19,974 bases of DNA from CADAWZ01 sp045114665 (GCA_045114665.1 JBGUKW010000165.1:1-19974), one strand, 5' to 3'; shown: positions 1 through 8,020, numbered from the stretch's first letter. The notes: generated by a model not told the origin, from the sequence alone. Numbers and translations: made by a program.

Positions 1-1
1 A

Positions 2-394
2 GAAGGTTGTTATACTATAAATCTTGTAACAAGGGAATTGTGTAAAAAGGCGGATTTTTGTGGCGTAAAAAGTGGAAGAGATATTGATAAATCCAAGGTT
101 TTGGGTATTGATTTAACACCTGCTTCAGTTGTTTCCTCTCCTTTGATTGCTAATTCTCCTGTAAATATTGAATGTGTTGTTGAAAGAATAATAGAACTTG
201 GTTCACATGATATGTTTATGGGAAAAGTTGTTTCAGTATCTGTGGCAAATAAATATATTGATGAAAAACAAAAATTGTGTCTTGATAAAGCTGATCTTGT
301 TGCTTATTCTCATGGTGAATATTTTCTTCTTGGCAAGAAATTAGGATATTTTGGTTTTTCTGTCAGAAAAAAATCTAAAACAATAAAAAAATGA
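2..394 (+). CDS. flavin reductase-family protein, 5' end missing
   Basis: This is the C-terminal part of a gene that begins before the window. The frame is open from base 2 and reads EGCYTINLVTRELCKKADFCG, so the TTG at 38 is an internal leucine, not a start. The order 'NLVTRELCKKADFCGV-SGRDIDK' followed by 'SPLIANSPVNIECVVE' and 'HDMFMGKVVSVSV' matches flavin reductase-like (FMN-binding split barrel) proteins. These bind FMN and transfer electrons from reduced nicotinamide or ferredoxin. About 130 residues are present against roughly 190 in the family, so about the first third is missing. The tail 'KKLGYFGFSVRKKSK' also fits. The redox partner cannot be told from the sequence. It lies 16 nt upstream of the next gene and probably shares its transcript. 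Confidence 0.8.
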   Translation, partial: EGCYTINLVTRELCKKADFCGVKSGRDIDKSKVLGIDLTPASVVSSPLIANSPVNIECVVERIIELGSHDMFMGKVVSVSVANKYIDEKQKLCLDKADLVAYSHGEYFLLGKKLGYFGFSVRKKSKTIKK

Positions 395-410
395 AAGGGG
401 ATTTTTTCAA

Positions 411-818
411 ATGGACGAGAACGAAATAAAAAATATTTATGGCAATGTTTCATTAAACAGTGCTCCTATAGATGTAGAAAATCCAGACTATAATTCTCTT
501 TTGGGAGCAATGGAAGCTGTCTATAATCAAAGAGAGCCTATGGATGTATTGATTAGATACTATGAGGTATTGAATGCAAGAAATGAAGAAGGCAAACACA
601 GTTTGGCTATGATTTTGGCACAAGACCCAACAAATAGTGAGCTCAGAATAACGATGTCAACACTCGATATTCTTTCTGTAATGCTTGGGGCTGTTAAGAA
701 ATATACAGAAGAGCCAACTCTTGAAAATATGGGTGAAGCTGTAAATCTTTTGCTTATTTCTATGGATAAAGTAAATAAGGTCAATGAATTTTTGAATACA
801 TTAGAGCAAGGTGTTTAA
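411..818 (+). CDS. small helical protein of unknown function, 135 aa
   Basis: I do not recognise the family. The 135-residue product is acidic, has no signal peptide or membrane segment, and reads as a short disordered N-terminus followed by four or five amphipathic helices. Cysteine is absent. The start is set by AAAGGGG about 10 nt upstream, followed by a T-run. It sits between the flavin reductase and leuS on one strand with short gaps, which suggests co-transcription. Its helix pattern (a long helix pair, a loop, then 'PTLENMGEAVNLLLISMDKVNKV') loosely resembles the C-terminal module of the 627-residue protein at 5989-7872. That resemblance is by eye only. Its length and ordinary base use suggest a real gene, not a chance frame. 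Confidence 0.75.
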   Translation: MDENEIKNIYGNVSLNSAPIDVENPDYNSLLGAMEAVYNQREPMDVLIRYYEVLNARNEEGKHSLAMILAQDPTNSELRITMSTLDILSVMLGAVKKYTEEPTLENMGEAVNLLLISMDKVNKVNEFLNTLEQGV

Positions 819-839
819 TGGGATTTTTTTGAGGTTGTT

Positions 840-3275
840 ATGGAGTATAATTTTTCAGAAATAGAAGCAAAATGGCAAAAATATTGGGACGAAACTAAGA
901 TTTTTCAGACTAAAGAAGAGGCATTGAAGAAATTTTATCTTTTGGTTATGTTTGCATATCCATCTGGTGATATTCACATGGGGCATTTCAGAAATTATTC
1001 TGTGGCCGATGTGTATGGAAGAAAGAAAATGATGGAAGGTTATGACCTTTTATTCCCATTCGGTTGGGATGCTTTTGGTCTTCCTGCAGAAGGTGCTGCA
1101 ATAAAGGCAGGAATCGATCCTGAACATTGGACACTTGGAAATATAGCTGTTTCTTCAAATACATTAAAACTTCTCGGTATTGCTTTTGATTGGTCAAGAG
1201 AAATCAGAACATGTATGCCAGATTACTATAAATGGACACAGTGGATATTTCTTCAATTATTTAAAGCAGGTCTTGCATATAGAAAAACTTCACTTGCTAA
1301 TTGGTGTCCTGTTTGTAAAACTGTACTTGCAAACGAGCAGGTAAGTGGTGGTGAATGTTGGAGATGTCATAACCAAGTTGAAAAGAAGGAAATGGAACAA
1401 TGGTTTGTCAGAATAACCGATTATTCACAACAACTTCTCGATGGACTTGATATGCTTGATGGTTGGCCAGAAAATATCAAGACAATGCAGAGAAATTGGA
1501 TTGGAAGAAGTGAAGGAACTGAAATTGATTTTCAAATCGACGGAACAGATAAAAAAGTAACTGTTTTCACAACCCGTCCTGATACTGTTTTTGGTGTAAC
1601 ATTTATGGCTATGGCTCCAGAACATCCACTCGCAAAAGAATTGGTAAAAGGTACCGAGTATGAAAAAGATGTTTTGGATTACATAAAGAAAAGTCAGTTA
1701 AAAACAGACATTGACAGGACTTCAACAGTTAGGGAAAAAGACGGAGTATTTACGGGCAGATATGTAATAAATCCACTTTCTGGAGAAAAGGCTCAACTTT
1801 GGATCGGTGATTATGTACTTGCTTCTTATGGAACTGGTGTTGTAATGGGAGTTCCTGCTCATGATACAAGAGATTTTGCTTTTGCAAAAAAATATAATGT
1901 TCCTATTAAAGTTGTAATAAATCCAAAAGATCATGAATTGAATCCAGAAGAGATGACAGATGCCTATACAGAGGAAGGCATTATGGTTAATTCAGGAGAA
2001 TTTAGTGGTTTGCCTTCTCCTGAAGGAATTATAAAAGTATCTGAAGCTGTTGAAAAGTTGGGAGTAGGTAAGAGAACTGTAAATTACAAGTTGAGAGATT
2101 GGCTTGTTTCAAGACAGAGATATTGGGGAGCTCCTGTTCCTATTGTTCACTGTGAGCATTGTGGTCTTGTTCCTGTCGATGAAAAAGACCTTCCTGTCTT
2201 GCTTCCAAAAGGTGATATTGACTTCATACCAAAAGGCAGATCACCTCTTGCTGATTGTGAAGAATTTATGAACACAACATGTCCAAAATGTGGGAGACCT
2301 GCAAAGAGAGATGCAGACACGCTTGATACTTTTGTCTGTTCGTCTTGGTATCACATAAGATATACAGACCCACACAATGACAAAATGCCTTTCACTAAGG
2401 AAAATGCAGACAAATGGTGTCCTGTTGACATGTATATAGGTGGAAGTGAACATGCTTGCATGCACTTGATTTATTTCCGTTTTGTACATAAATTCTTAAA
2501 AGATAAGGGATTTTTGAATTCAGATGAGCCAGCTTTAAGATTGTTCAACCATGGAATGGTTCTCGATTCAAAGGGAGAAATTATGTCCAAGTCAAAAGGC
2601 AATGTTGTTTCTCCCATAAAATTGATGAAAGAACATGGAGTTGATCCAACAAGGTTGGCAATGTTCTTTGCTTCTCCTTCTGAAAAAGAGGTTCTTTGGA
2701 GTGATGCCTTTATTGTAGGTGTTAAGAGGTTTACATCGAGATTTTTCAACATCTGTTCTGAAAAGACAAAGAAAAATATCGGTAATATTGATTTTTCTAA
2801 ATTGACTGGAGAAGATAAAAAATTCTATGTCTTGATAGAAAAGACTGTAAAGAAAGTTTCTGAAGATATAGATAAATTCCAGTATAATACCGCTATTTCT
2901 GCACTTATGGCATTTTTGAATTCAGCAGAAAAATATTCAGGAAATGATGATTTACTTTCTTATGCACTTAAAAAGGCTATAATGTTGATTGCTCCTCTTG
3001 CTCCTCATATGGCAGAAGAACTTTGGAGTATTGCTGGTGAAAAAGAATCTATATTTAAAGCTCCTTGGCCAACTTATGATGAAGAGGCTGTTGCTTCAGA
3101 ATTGATAACAATGGTCATACAGATAAAAGGCAAAGTAAAAGCTAAAATAGAGGTCTCTCCTGATATGCCTGAAGAAGAAGTTAAAAAAATAGCACTTGAA
3201 AAGGTAAAAATATCTGAAGGTGATGTCAAAAAGATTATTTTTGTAAAGGGCAGACTTGTTAATATACTCATATAG
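840..3275 (+). CDS. leuS: leucyl-tRNA synthetase
   Basis: This cytoplasmic class Ia aminoacyl-tRNA synthetase charges tRNA-Leu with leucine. The HIGH motif is 'HMGH' at residues 46-49 after 'MFAYPSGDI'. A zinc knuckle CPVC (156-159) pairs with CWRC (173-176). The CP1 editing domain shows 'TTRPDTVFGV' and 'VPAHDTRDFAFA', whose conserved Asp fixes the amino group of misacylated leucine analogues. A further Cys pair occurs in 'TCPKCGRP'. The KMSKS signature is 'IMSKSKGN' (581-588), with Ile in place of the first Lys. An anticodon-binding helical region and a small C-terminal domain follow. At 811 residues it is slightly shorter than the E. coli enzyme but complete. GAGG 5 nt before the ATG decides the start. 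A Rho-independent terminator follows directly, so leuS is the last gene of its transcript. Confidence 0.97.
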   Translation: MEYNFSEIEAKWQKYWDETKIFQTKEEALKKFYLLVMFAYPSGDIHMGHFRNYSVADVYGRKKMMEGYDLLFPFGWDAFGLPAEGAAIKAGIDPEHWTLGNIAVSSNTLKLLGIAFDWSREIRTCMPDYYKWTQWIFLQLFKAGLAYRKTSLANWCPVCKTVLANEQVSGGECWRCHNQVEKKEMEQWFVRITDYSQQLLDGLDMLDGWPENIKTMQRNWIGRSEGTEIDFQIDGTDKKVTVFTTRPDTVFGVTFMAMAPEHPLAKELVKGTEYEKDVLDYIKKSQLKTDIDRTSTVREKDGVFTGRYVINPLSGEKAQLWIGDYVLASYGTGVVMGVPAHDTRDFAFAKKYNVPIKVVINPKDHELNPEEMTDAYTEEGIMVNSGEFSGLPSPEGIIKVSEAVEKLGVGKRTVNYKLRDWLVSRQRYWGAPVPIVHCEHCGLVPVDEKDLPVLLPKGDIDFIPKGRSPLADCEEFMNTTCPKCGRPAKRDADTLDTFVCSSWYHIRYTDPHNDKMPFTKENADKWCPVDMYIGGSEHACMHLIYFRFVHKFLKDKGFLNSDEPALRLFNHGMVLDSKGEIMSKSKGNVVSPIKLMKEHGVDPTRLAMFFASPSEKEVLWSDAFIVGVKRFTSRFFNICSEKTKKNIGNIDFSKLTGEDKKFYVLIEKTVKKVSEDIDKFQYNTAISALMAFLNSAEKYSGNDDLLSYALKKAIMLIAPLAPHMAEELWSIAGEKESIFKAPWPTYDEEAVASELITMVIQIKGKVKAKIEVSPDMPEEEVKKIALEKVKISEGDVKKIIFVKGRLVNILI

Positions 3276-3286
3276 TTATTATGGAC

Positions 3287-3330
3287 AATAGCAAGTTCGA
3301 TTAAAAATTTCGGACTTGCTATTTTATTTT
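3287..3330 (+). terminator. Rho-independent terminator after leuS
   Basis: The left arm AATAGCAAGTTCG (3287-3299) pairs with CGGACTTGCTATT (3311-3323) through 13 positions with one G-T wobble. The loop is 11 nt and a T-rich tail follows. It begins 11 nt after the leuS stop codon. Confidence 0.88.
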
Positions 3331-3345
3331 AAAAGGATATTTTTT

Positions 3346-3375
3346 TTGTTAATTAGAAAATAAGCAATATATAAC
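3346..3375 (+). promoter_or_regulatory. sigma70-like promoter for the DUF4352/PC4/STAS run
   Basis: TTGTTA (3346-3351) is followed 16 nt later by TATATA (3368-3373), or 18 nt later by TATAAC (3370-3375). It lies between the leuS terminator and the next SD at 3384-3388. It would put transcription start near 3380, which also rules against the ATG at 3379 as the translation start. Confidence 0.5.
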
Positions 3376-3396
3376 AATATGTTAGGAGTTGAGACG

Positions 3397-3930
3397 ATGA
3401 AAAAATATAATTTTCTTATTTTTTTCTTTTTATTGTTTTTTTGTTGTGTTCCTATCAATGTTTGGGCAGAAGATGATGATATTGAATCTGATATTGGAAA
3501 AAATGTAAAACTTGGTTCTATTACTGTCAGTGTAAGATCAATTTCTTTTTATAAAGAAAAAAATCATCTTATGGTAGAACGTTTAGAGCAGTTATATGAA
3601 AATATTCCACAAAATTTTTATGTAGTTGACTTGCTTATTTTCAATACATCAAAAGATAATTATGAATATAATCCATATCAATTTGTTTTTATTGATGAAG
3701 AAGACAATGAATATCAATGGTGTATTTCTACAAAAGAACCTAAATTTGAGGGTAAAATTTTAAAACCTGGTATGATGGGAAAAGGATTTTTAGTTTTTGC
3801 AGTTCCTAAAACAGTTAAACCAACACATGTTGTTTTTGATCCTGGATATCTATATGACGGAAGAGTTAAATTTGCAATAAAAAATATTTCTGTTGACACT
3901 CCAACAGAAAAAAAGTCAGACGAAAAGTGA
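3397..3930 (+). CDS. secreted DUF4352-like protein
   Basis: The product is a 177-residue exported protein. The start is the ATG at 3397, because AGGAG (3384-3388) lies 8 nt upstream. An in-frame ATG at 3379 has no SD. Residues 1-24 form a Sec signal peptide (MKKYNF, then a Phe/Leu-rich core) with probable cleavage after VWA. The rest is a predicted beta-sandwich with the order seen in DUF4352/telokin-like proteins: 'FYVVDLLIFNTSKD', 'FVFIDEEDNEYQW', then 'LKPGMMGKGFLVFAVPKTV' and a final strand. Such domains are known from exported and lipoproteins of Gram-positive and other bacteria. Their ligand is unknown. There is no lipobox, so it is likely periplasmic or released. It is first in a three-gene run with a PC4-like and a STAS protein. 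Confidence 0.8.
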   Translation: MKKYNFLIFFFLLFFCCVPINVWAEDDDIESDIGKNVKLGSITVSVRSISFYKEKNHLMVERLEQLYENIPQNFYVVDLLIFNTSKDNYEYNPYQFVFIDEEDNEYQWCISTKEPKFEGKILKPGMMGKGFLVFAVPKTVKPTHVVFDPGYLYDGRVKFAIKNISVDTPTEKKSDEK

Positions 3931-3943
3931 AAGGATAATTGAA

Positions 3944-4171
3944 ATGTCAGATGATTTTGAAGTCAAATCAATAGATAAAGGATTTGGCAAAACAATAAAA
4001 ATAAAAATAGCCAAATGGAAAAATAATAATTATCTCGATATCAGAGAATATTATGAAGATGAAAATGGAGAACCTTGTCCAACCAAAAAAGGCGTTAGGG
4101 TAGCTTTTGATGTTCTTGATGAAATTATTGAAGGTATAAATTTGGCAAAAGAGAAAGTTGCTGAAGAATAA
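3944..4171 (+). CDS. PC4/Sub1-like ssDNA-binding protein
   Basis: The product has 75 residues when started at the ATG at 3944, which has AAGGA 8 nt upstream. An upstream in-frame ATG at 3893 overlaps the preceding gene and lacks an SD. The sequence carries the PC4 (transcriptional coactivator p15) core: the strands 'KTIKIKIAKWKNNN', then 'YLDIREYYEDENGEP' (30-44), 'PTKKGVRV' (46-53) and a C-terminal helix 'FDVLDEIIEGINLAKEK'. In the family this fold dimerises and binds single-stranded or melted DNA through the beta-sheet. Bacterial members occur but their roles are mostly unknown. A nucleoid or transcription-associated role is inferred from the fold. It lies 13 nt after the DUF4352-like gene and 16 nt before the STAS gene. 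Confidence 0.82.
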   Translation: MSDDFEVKSIDKGFGKTIKIKIAKWKNNNYLDIREYYEDENGEPCPTKKGVRVAFDVLDEIIEGINLAKEKVAEE

Positions 4172-4187
4172 TAAGGTTTTTTTGTAA

Positions 4188-4553
4188 ATGGGAAGAGAAA
4201 AAAATTCTTTTAGAGCATATTCTGATAAAGTAAATATTTTGATTGTTGCAGAAAATTTGATTTATCCATCAATAATACATATAAGAGCAGAAATATTTAG
4301 TTATCTTTTGTCAAATAAAAAGGATTTGATTGTAGATTGTTCATTTTTAAAAAAGATTGATTTAACAGGCATTAATTTTTTTGAAGAATTATATAAATTT
4401 CAAAGAAAACTTGGCTTTAATCTTGTTTTGTCAAAAGTAAGCGATAAATCAATTTATGAAATATTTCGTAAATTGAATAAAAATATAGAGTTTGTCCTTT
4501 TCGATACAAATGATGATGCTGTTGAATTTTTAAGAAAACTTTCTATTAAGTAA
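4188..4553 (+). CDS. STAS-domain protein (anti-sigma antagonist-like)
   Basis: This 121-residue protein is a single STAS domain. The core 'KDLIVDCSFLKKIDLTGINFFEELYKFQRKLGFNLVLSKVS' is followed by 'IYEIFRKLNKNIEFVLFDTNDDAVEFLRK', the usual strand-helix order of SpoIIAA/RsbV-type proteins. Where SpoIIAA has the phospho-accepting motif Asp-Ser-Ser-Gly, this protein reads Asp58-Leu-Thr60-Gly61. A threonine therefore stands at the phosphosite, so phospho-control remains possible. No partner anti-sigma kinase is encoded nearby; the Hanks kinase at 17434 is far away and its connection is untested. TAAGG lies about 11 nt upstream with a T-run between. It is the last gene of the run; no clear terminator hairpin follows. 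Confidence 0.85.
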   Translation: MGREKNSFRAYSDKVNILIVAENLIYPSIIHIRAEIFSYLLSNKKDLIVDCSFLKKIDLTGINFFEELYKFQRKLGFNLVLSKVSDKSIYEIFRKLNKNIEFVLFDTNDDAVEFLRKLSIK

Positions 4554-4615
4554 CAGTATTTGACTAAAAAGTTAACAATTTTGCAATAATTTAGATCTTC
4601 AATTTGTGTTAAAAT

Positions 4616-4621
4616 TATAAT
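4616..4621 (+). promoter_or_regulatory. possible -10 element upstream of the repeat-rich protein
   Basis: A perfect TATAAT stands 44 nt before the chosen ATG, in a 112-nt gap after the STAS gene. I see no convincing -35 hexamer at the right distance, so this is only a candidate. The rest of the gap is A/T-rich without other recognisable structure. Confidence 0.35.
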
Positions 4622-4665
4622 TAAAGAAAAATGTATAAATGTTATTTTTGGAGGTTGCTCACCTT

Positions 4666-5901
4666 ATGAATGAAATTCGTAATTCAGGCATAAATAGTTA
4701 TTCTTCAATGGGACTTGGGCAGATTCAACAGACACAAATTGCTCAACAGTCCACTTCAAGTAGTGCTACTTCTATGAGTCAGATGCTCGATAAAACTCTT
4801 GGGGCTCCTGCTTCAGGTGGTTATTTAGCACCAGAACAATCACTTTCACTCGATGCTGTTACATCAGGAACAGTTGGCGGTTATTTAGGTCTTGGCAATG
4901 AGGCATCAGGTTCTCTTGATGCTCCTTCACCTTCCAATATGATTGCTGCAGTTCCTGAAAATAATGTCGTTGGTTTTAATACTATCCAAATTCCACATAT
5001 ACCAATGCCAGAAAAAGAAGAATGTATTTCACTCGTTCAAATCCCACATGTTCCTTTCCCAGAGAGAGAAGAGGGATTGGCATTAAATACAATACAGATT
5101 CCTCATATTGCAATGCCAGATAGAGAAGATGGGGTTGCTTTAAATACAGTACAGATTCCAAAGGAAAATTTAGAAGATGGAAATGTTGCTGTTACAATTC
5201 CTCAAAATACAATGGGAGTTGCTTCTATGCTTCCTTCTGAGACACTTGGTGATTTTGCAGTTGCTGTAAATATAAATGAAGCATCATTGGGATTAGTTCC
5301 TGGTGAAAAACTTGATCTTTCAAAACAACAGGCTATAGCTGCTATTTCTGTTCCTTCTACATCATCAGATGTCCCTTCAGAGACTTTAAATAATAATGAA
5401 GTAGCTGTTTCAAATCTTCCTCTTGACACTCTTGCTGCTTGGGATAAGGGAACATCTTCTTCAATGCCAGAATCTGTTTTAGCACTCAATATTCCTGAAA
5501 AGTTGTCAGGTCTTACAGTTGCAAACAATGAAAAGCCTTTTGATTCAAGAACTTTAGCTTCAGTTCCAGTAGTTGAAGGTAAAAAAGAAGATTACCAAAC
5601 AGCATGGAACAATATAAGTGAAACTCTTGCAAATTATGATCAGAGAACAAATGCAACAGGATTTATAAATCCTGATATTTTGGCTCTTGATACAGAAGTT
5701 AAACCAGAAGCTCTTGGACTTTTGAAGAAAAATAATGAAGATATTGGTTATAATTCATTTACATCTGATGAAATGCTCGGTTTGATGAATTCATCTCCAT
5801 ATTCAGCAGCTATTTCAGTAAATGTAAATCCAACTTCTCAGGATTCAATTCTCCACCCAGAAAAGATGGTTGCTAAAATAATGTATGGTCATGCATTTTA
5901 G
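4666..5901 (+). CDS. low-complexity protein with 'QIPH' repeats, 411 aa
   Basis: I do not recognise the family. The ATG at 4666 has TGGAGG (4649-4654) upstream and is preferred over the in-frame ATG at 4639, which lacks an SD. There is no hydrophobic signal peptide and no membrane segment. Residues 1-60 are Ser/Gln/Thr/Met-rich and probably disordered. Residues 107-175 contain 17- to 19-residue repeats built on (I/V)QIPH and xPEREEG. The next 150 residues repeat a looser pattern, PSETL followed by AVAV. Cysteine is nearly absent, and proline, alanine and serine are high. This looks like a filamentous, structural or exported protein, not an enzyme. A hairpin terminator follows, so it is probably monocistronic. 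Function is unknown. Confidence 0.75.
   Translation: MNEIRNSGINSYSSMGLGQIQQTQIAQQSTSSSATSMSQMLDKTLGAPASGGYLAPEQSLSLDAVTSGTVGGYLGLGNEASGSLDAPSPSNMIAAVPENNVVGFNTIQIPHIPMPEKEECISLVQIPHVPFPEREEGLALNTIQIPHIAMPDREDGVALNTVQIPKENLEDGNVAVTIPQNTMGVASMLPSETLGDFAVAVNINEASLGLVPGEKLDLSKQQAIAAISVPSTSSDVPSETLNNNEVAVSNLPLDTLAAWDKGTSSSMPESVLALNIPEKLSGLTVANNEKPFDSRTLASVPVVEGKKEDYQTAWNNISETLANYDQRTNATGFINPDILALDTEVKPEALGLLKKNNEDIGYNSFTSDEMLGLMNSSPYSAAISVNVNPTSQDSILHPEKMVAKIMYGHAF
4984..5190 (+). repeat. coding tandem repeats (QIPH units)
   Basis: Four consecutive units begin at 4984, 5035, 5092 and 5149, each opening with (I/V)QIP. The first three continue as H(I/V)xxPxxE(E/D). Units are 17, 19 and 19 residues long; the fourth is partial and degenerate. 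The DNA copies differ at many third positions, so the duplication is not recent. Confidence 0.8.
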
Positions 5902-5927
5902 TATATTTTTATATTAAGTTAATTTTT

Positions 5928-5970
5928 TAGGGTTTAGGCAGATTGTTATTTTGTCTAAACCCTATTTTTT
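5928..5970 (+). terminator. Rho-independent terminator after the QIPH-repeat gene
   Basis: TAGGGTTTAG (5928-5937) pairs perfectly with CTAAACCCTA (5955-5964). A T6 tract follows at 5965-5970. Confidence 0.88.
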
Positions 5971-5975
5971 AGAAT

Positions 5976-5988
5976 AGGAGTTTTTTTT
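5976..5988 (+). promoter_or_regulatory. SD with T8 spacer for the 627-aa protein
   Basis: AGGAG (5976-5980) is followed by eight T and then directly by the ATG at 5989. This is the cleanest example of the SD-plus-T-run arrangement seen at several plus-strand starts here. Confidence 0.7.
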
Positions 5989-7872
5989 ATGGCAGGAATT
6001 TTTTCTCCACAGATAGCTAAACTTGTTGATATTGGCAAATCGGTTGCTTTAGGGGATGAAGAAAGTATAGGCGAACTTGGAAGAGTAGCTGATGAGTGTC
6101 TTGATTATTTAAATAGCTTTGAAAATACATTTAAGGGAGTTATTCCTTTTTTGAAAAAGGATACTGATGAAGTTAAAGATTATATTCTTCAAGATTTTAA
6201 GGATTTGAGAAATTCTATAAATGACTTAAAAAATGTCATGACAAGAGGCAGAATGATAGAATTAAATCCTATTATCTTTGATCTTGAGAGATTGGCTTTT
6301 AGATTTGCGGACTCAATAAATTCATTTTCTGAACAAACTGACAGGATAGAGTCGCCAATTCCTGTCGCTAATTTGATAATAAAATTGTCATATAATATAA
6401 CAGAGCATAGGGCTTCAGCAGAAAATTTAAAGGTTTTGCTTCCACCTCTTGCTGTTTTTGTTTCAAATACAGAAAAAAATATAAAATCATTCAAGATTAT
6501 TCACCCTGCGGAAGTCAAAATTTTTGAAACTGCCGATAAATTGATAAATGATATGAAAAATGCTGTTGGAGCATTGAAACTTTTTATTGAAAAAGAAGAC
6601 TATTCCTGTTTGATAGATGGAGTTAGGATTTTAAAATATGCTTCAACATCTCTTTATGTCGTTTTAAGACTTATGGATTCTGTTTCATCTGCTGAAAAAA
6701 AATATTCAAAGATAGCTGTTCTTGAAGAATATTGCAAATTATATGAACAATTTTTGAATGGAAAAATTTCTGCTAAAAACTTATATTCTGCTTTTTTAAA
6801 TGTTGATGAACTTGCAAATATATATGTTCGTTCTGTGGATTTTGTGAAAAAATCTCATTATCGCCATTTTATACAAAAACAACTTGATGAGACATCTGTT
6901 AAAATTTCTTCTTTCAAAAGATTTTGGGATAGTACAAAAGTTCAAATGTTCGATAGAATGAATCCTCGACAGTTGCCGATTTCTTCGCTGAAAAGTATTT
7001 GTTCTCAATTTGAAGAAGCTGAAAAATATACTCAAAAACTTTCTTTGGCTTTGAAAAATGAGTTTGACAAGGTCTCAAAAACTCCGTATATGGAGGAATT
7101 GAAAGATATTATAGCTAGGTATTTGTCTGGTGTTGTTGTGTTGGAATATTTTTCAACAAGACTTGAAGATTTTGCAATGAGACATCAAGATCTTTTGTTC
7201 CAATTTAGAGAAAAATCATATAATGACAGAACAGCTATGGAAGTATATGAGCTTTTGGAATTGCAAAAAACAGGAATTGATGAACTTTTGATGTTCCTTG
7301 ATGATTCAGATAAAGAACACCTCATAAGAGGATTTAGAGATGTTGAGTCATCACTTCCACGACTTTTTGAGATTCAACAGGGGATTTCTCCTATGAAAAA
7401 ATCTTCAAGAATGTTATGCCCAGGTTGTGGAAGGGAAGCACCTGTTGGAGAGAGACTTTGTCCATTCTGTGGAGCTGTTATTCCAAAAGGTATGTCAACA
7501 AATCTTTCAGGTTCTTCTTATGAAGAATTTTTTGAGGAACAGGCATTGCCTGCGAGAGTTGAACTTTTGTTCACTGCTTTTAATTCATTTAGAGTAGGGG
7601 AGATAAGCAAAAAAGATTTAGTATCTGAGTTTTCAAAATACAAAAATCTTGTAAAACAAGTTAGAAGAGAGTTCAGTGTAAAATCAAATGAATTGTTAAA
7701 TGGAGAACTTGCTGAAGAAGCACATGCAATGGATTCAGGATTGAGAACATTGGACAGTACACTTGAAAAAATAATTGAAATGCTCGAAACTGGAAGAGAT
7801 ATAACAGATGCAATGTCTGATTTGAGAATGGCAGGTTATTATCTCGAAGATATAAGAGCAAGAATCTCATAG
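5989..7872 (+). CDS. helical repeat protein with zinc ribbon, 627 aa
   Basis: I do not recognise a named family. The product has no signal peptide or membrane segment and is almost entirely predicted helix, except for a short treble-clef/zinc-ribbon-like insert at residues 477-495 (C477-x2-C480, C491-x2-C494), which should bind one zinc. The helical parts appear internally repeated. EQFLNGKISAKNLYSAF (253-269) resembles NSFRVGEISKKDLVSEF (532-548). The region around 199-218 ('YSCLIDGVRILKYAS') resembles the extreme C-terminus (595-615). This suggests two or more copies of a module of roughly 100 residues, with the ribbon as a linker. A scaffold or adaptor role is inference. It is flanked by terminators and is probably transcribed alone. 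Confidence 0.8.
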   Translation: MAGIFSPQIAKLVDIGKSVALGDEESIGELGRVADECLDYLNSFENTFKGVIPFLKKDTDEVKDYILQDFKDLRNSINDLKNVMTRGRMIELNPIIFDLERLAFRFADSINSFSEQTDRIESPIPVANLIIKLSYNITEHRASAENLKVLLPPLAVFVSNTEKNIKSFKIIHPAEVKIFETADKLINDMKNAVGALKLFIEKEDYSCLIDGVRILKYASTSLYVVLRLMDSVSSAEKKYSKIAVLEEYCKLYEQFLNGKISAKNLYSAFLNVDELANIYVRSVDFVKKSHYRHFIQKQLDETSVKISSFKRFWDSTKVQMFDRMNPRQLPISSLKSICSQFEEAEKYTQKLSLALKNEFDKVSKTPYMEELKDIIARYLSGVVVLEYFSTRLEDFAMRHQDLLFQFREKSYNDRTAMEVYELLELQKTGIDELLMFLDDSDKEHLIRGFRDVESSLPRLFEIQQGISPMKKSSRMLCPGCGREAPVGERLCPFCGAVIPKGMSTNLSGSSYEEFFEEQALPARVELLFTAFNSFRVGEISKKDLVSEFSKYKNLVKQVRREFSVKSNELLNGELAEEAHAMDSGLRTLDSTLEKIIEMLETGRDITDAMSDLRMAGYYLEDIRARIS

Positions 7873-7937
7873 GATTTTGTTATGGGCAATTTGTTATTTT
7901 GCCAACAAGCTTTCGTGTAAAAAGGGATTGTATATAC

Positions 7938-7974
7938 AAAAATCTGCAGTGAAATTTTCACAGCAGATTTTTTT
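7938..7974. terminator. bidirectional terminator between convergent genes
   Basis: AAAAATCTGC (7938-7947) pairs with GCAGATTTTT (7963-7972). An inner stem GTGAA/TTCAC extends it beyond one A-A mismatch. T-runs follow on both strands. It serves the plus-strand gene ending at 7872 and the minus-strand operon ending at 8021. The rest of the 148-nt gap shows nothing further. Confidence 0.85.
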
Positions 7975-8020
7975 GTGTGAAGTTTTAATTAATAAAAGCA
8001 AAAGGAATGTTTTTTCACCA

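Noticed and set aside
38..394. TTG at 38 as the start of a complete 118-aa gene
   Set aside because: The frame is open to the window edge and the residues before 38 continue the flavin reductase pattern (NLVTREL), so the gene is cut by the window.
2471..2752. Minus-strand frame of 93 codons inside leuS
   Set aside because: It is a shadow of the leuS coding frame with no SD and no conserved pattern.
4984..5190. CRISPR-like array
   Set aside because: The units are adjacent, in frame, differ at third codon positions and have no spacers; they are protein repeats.
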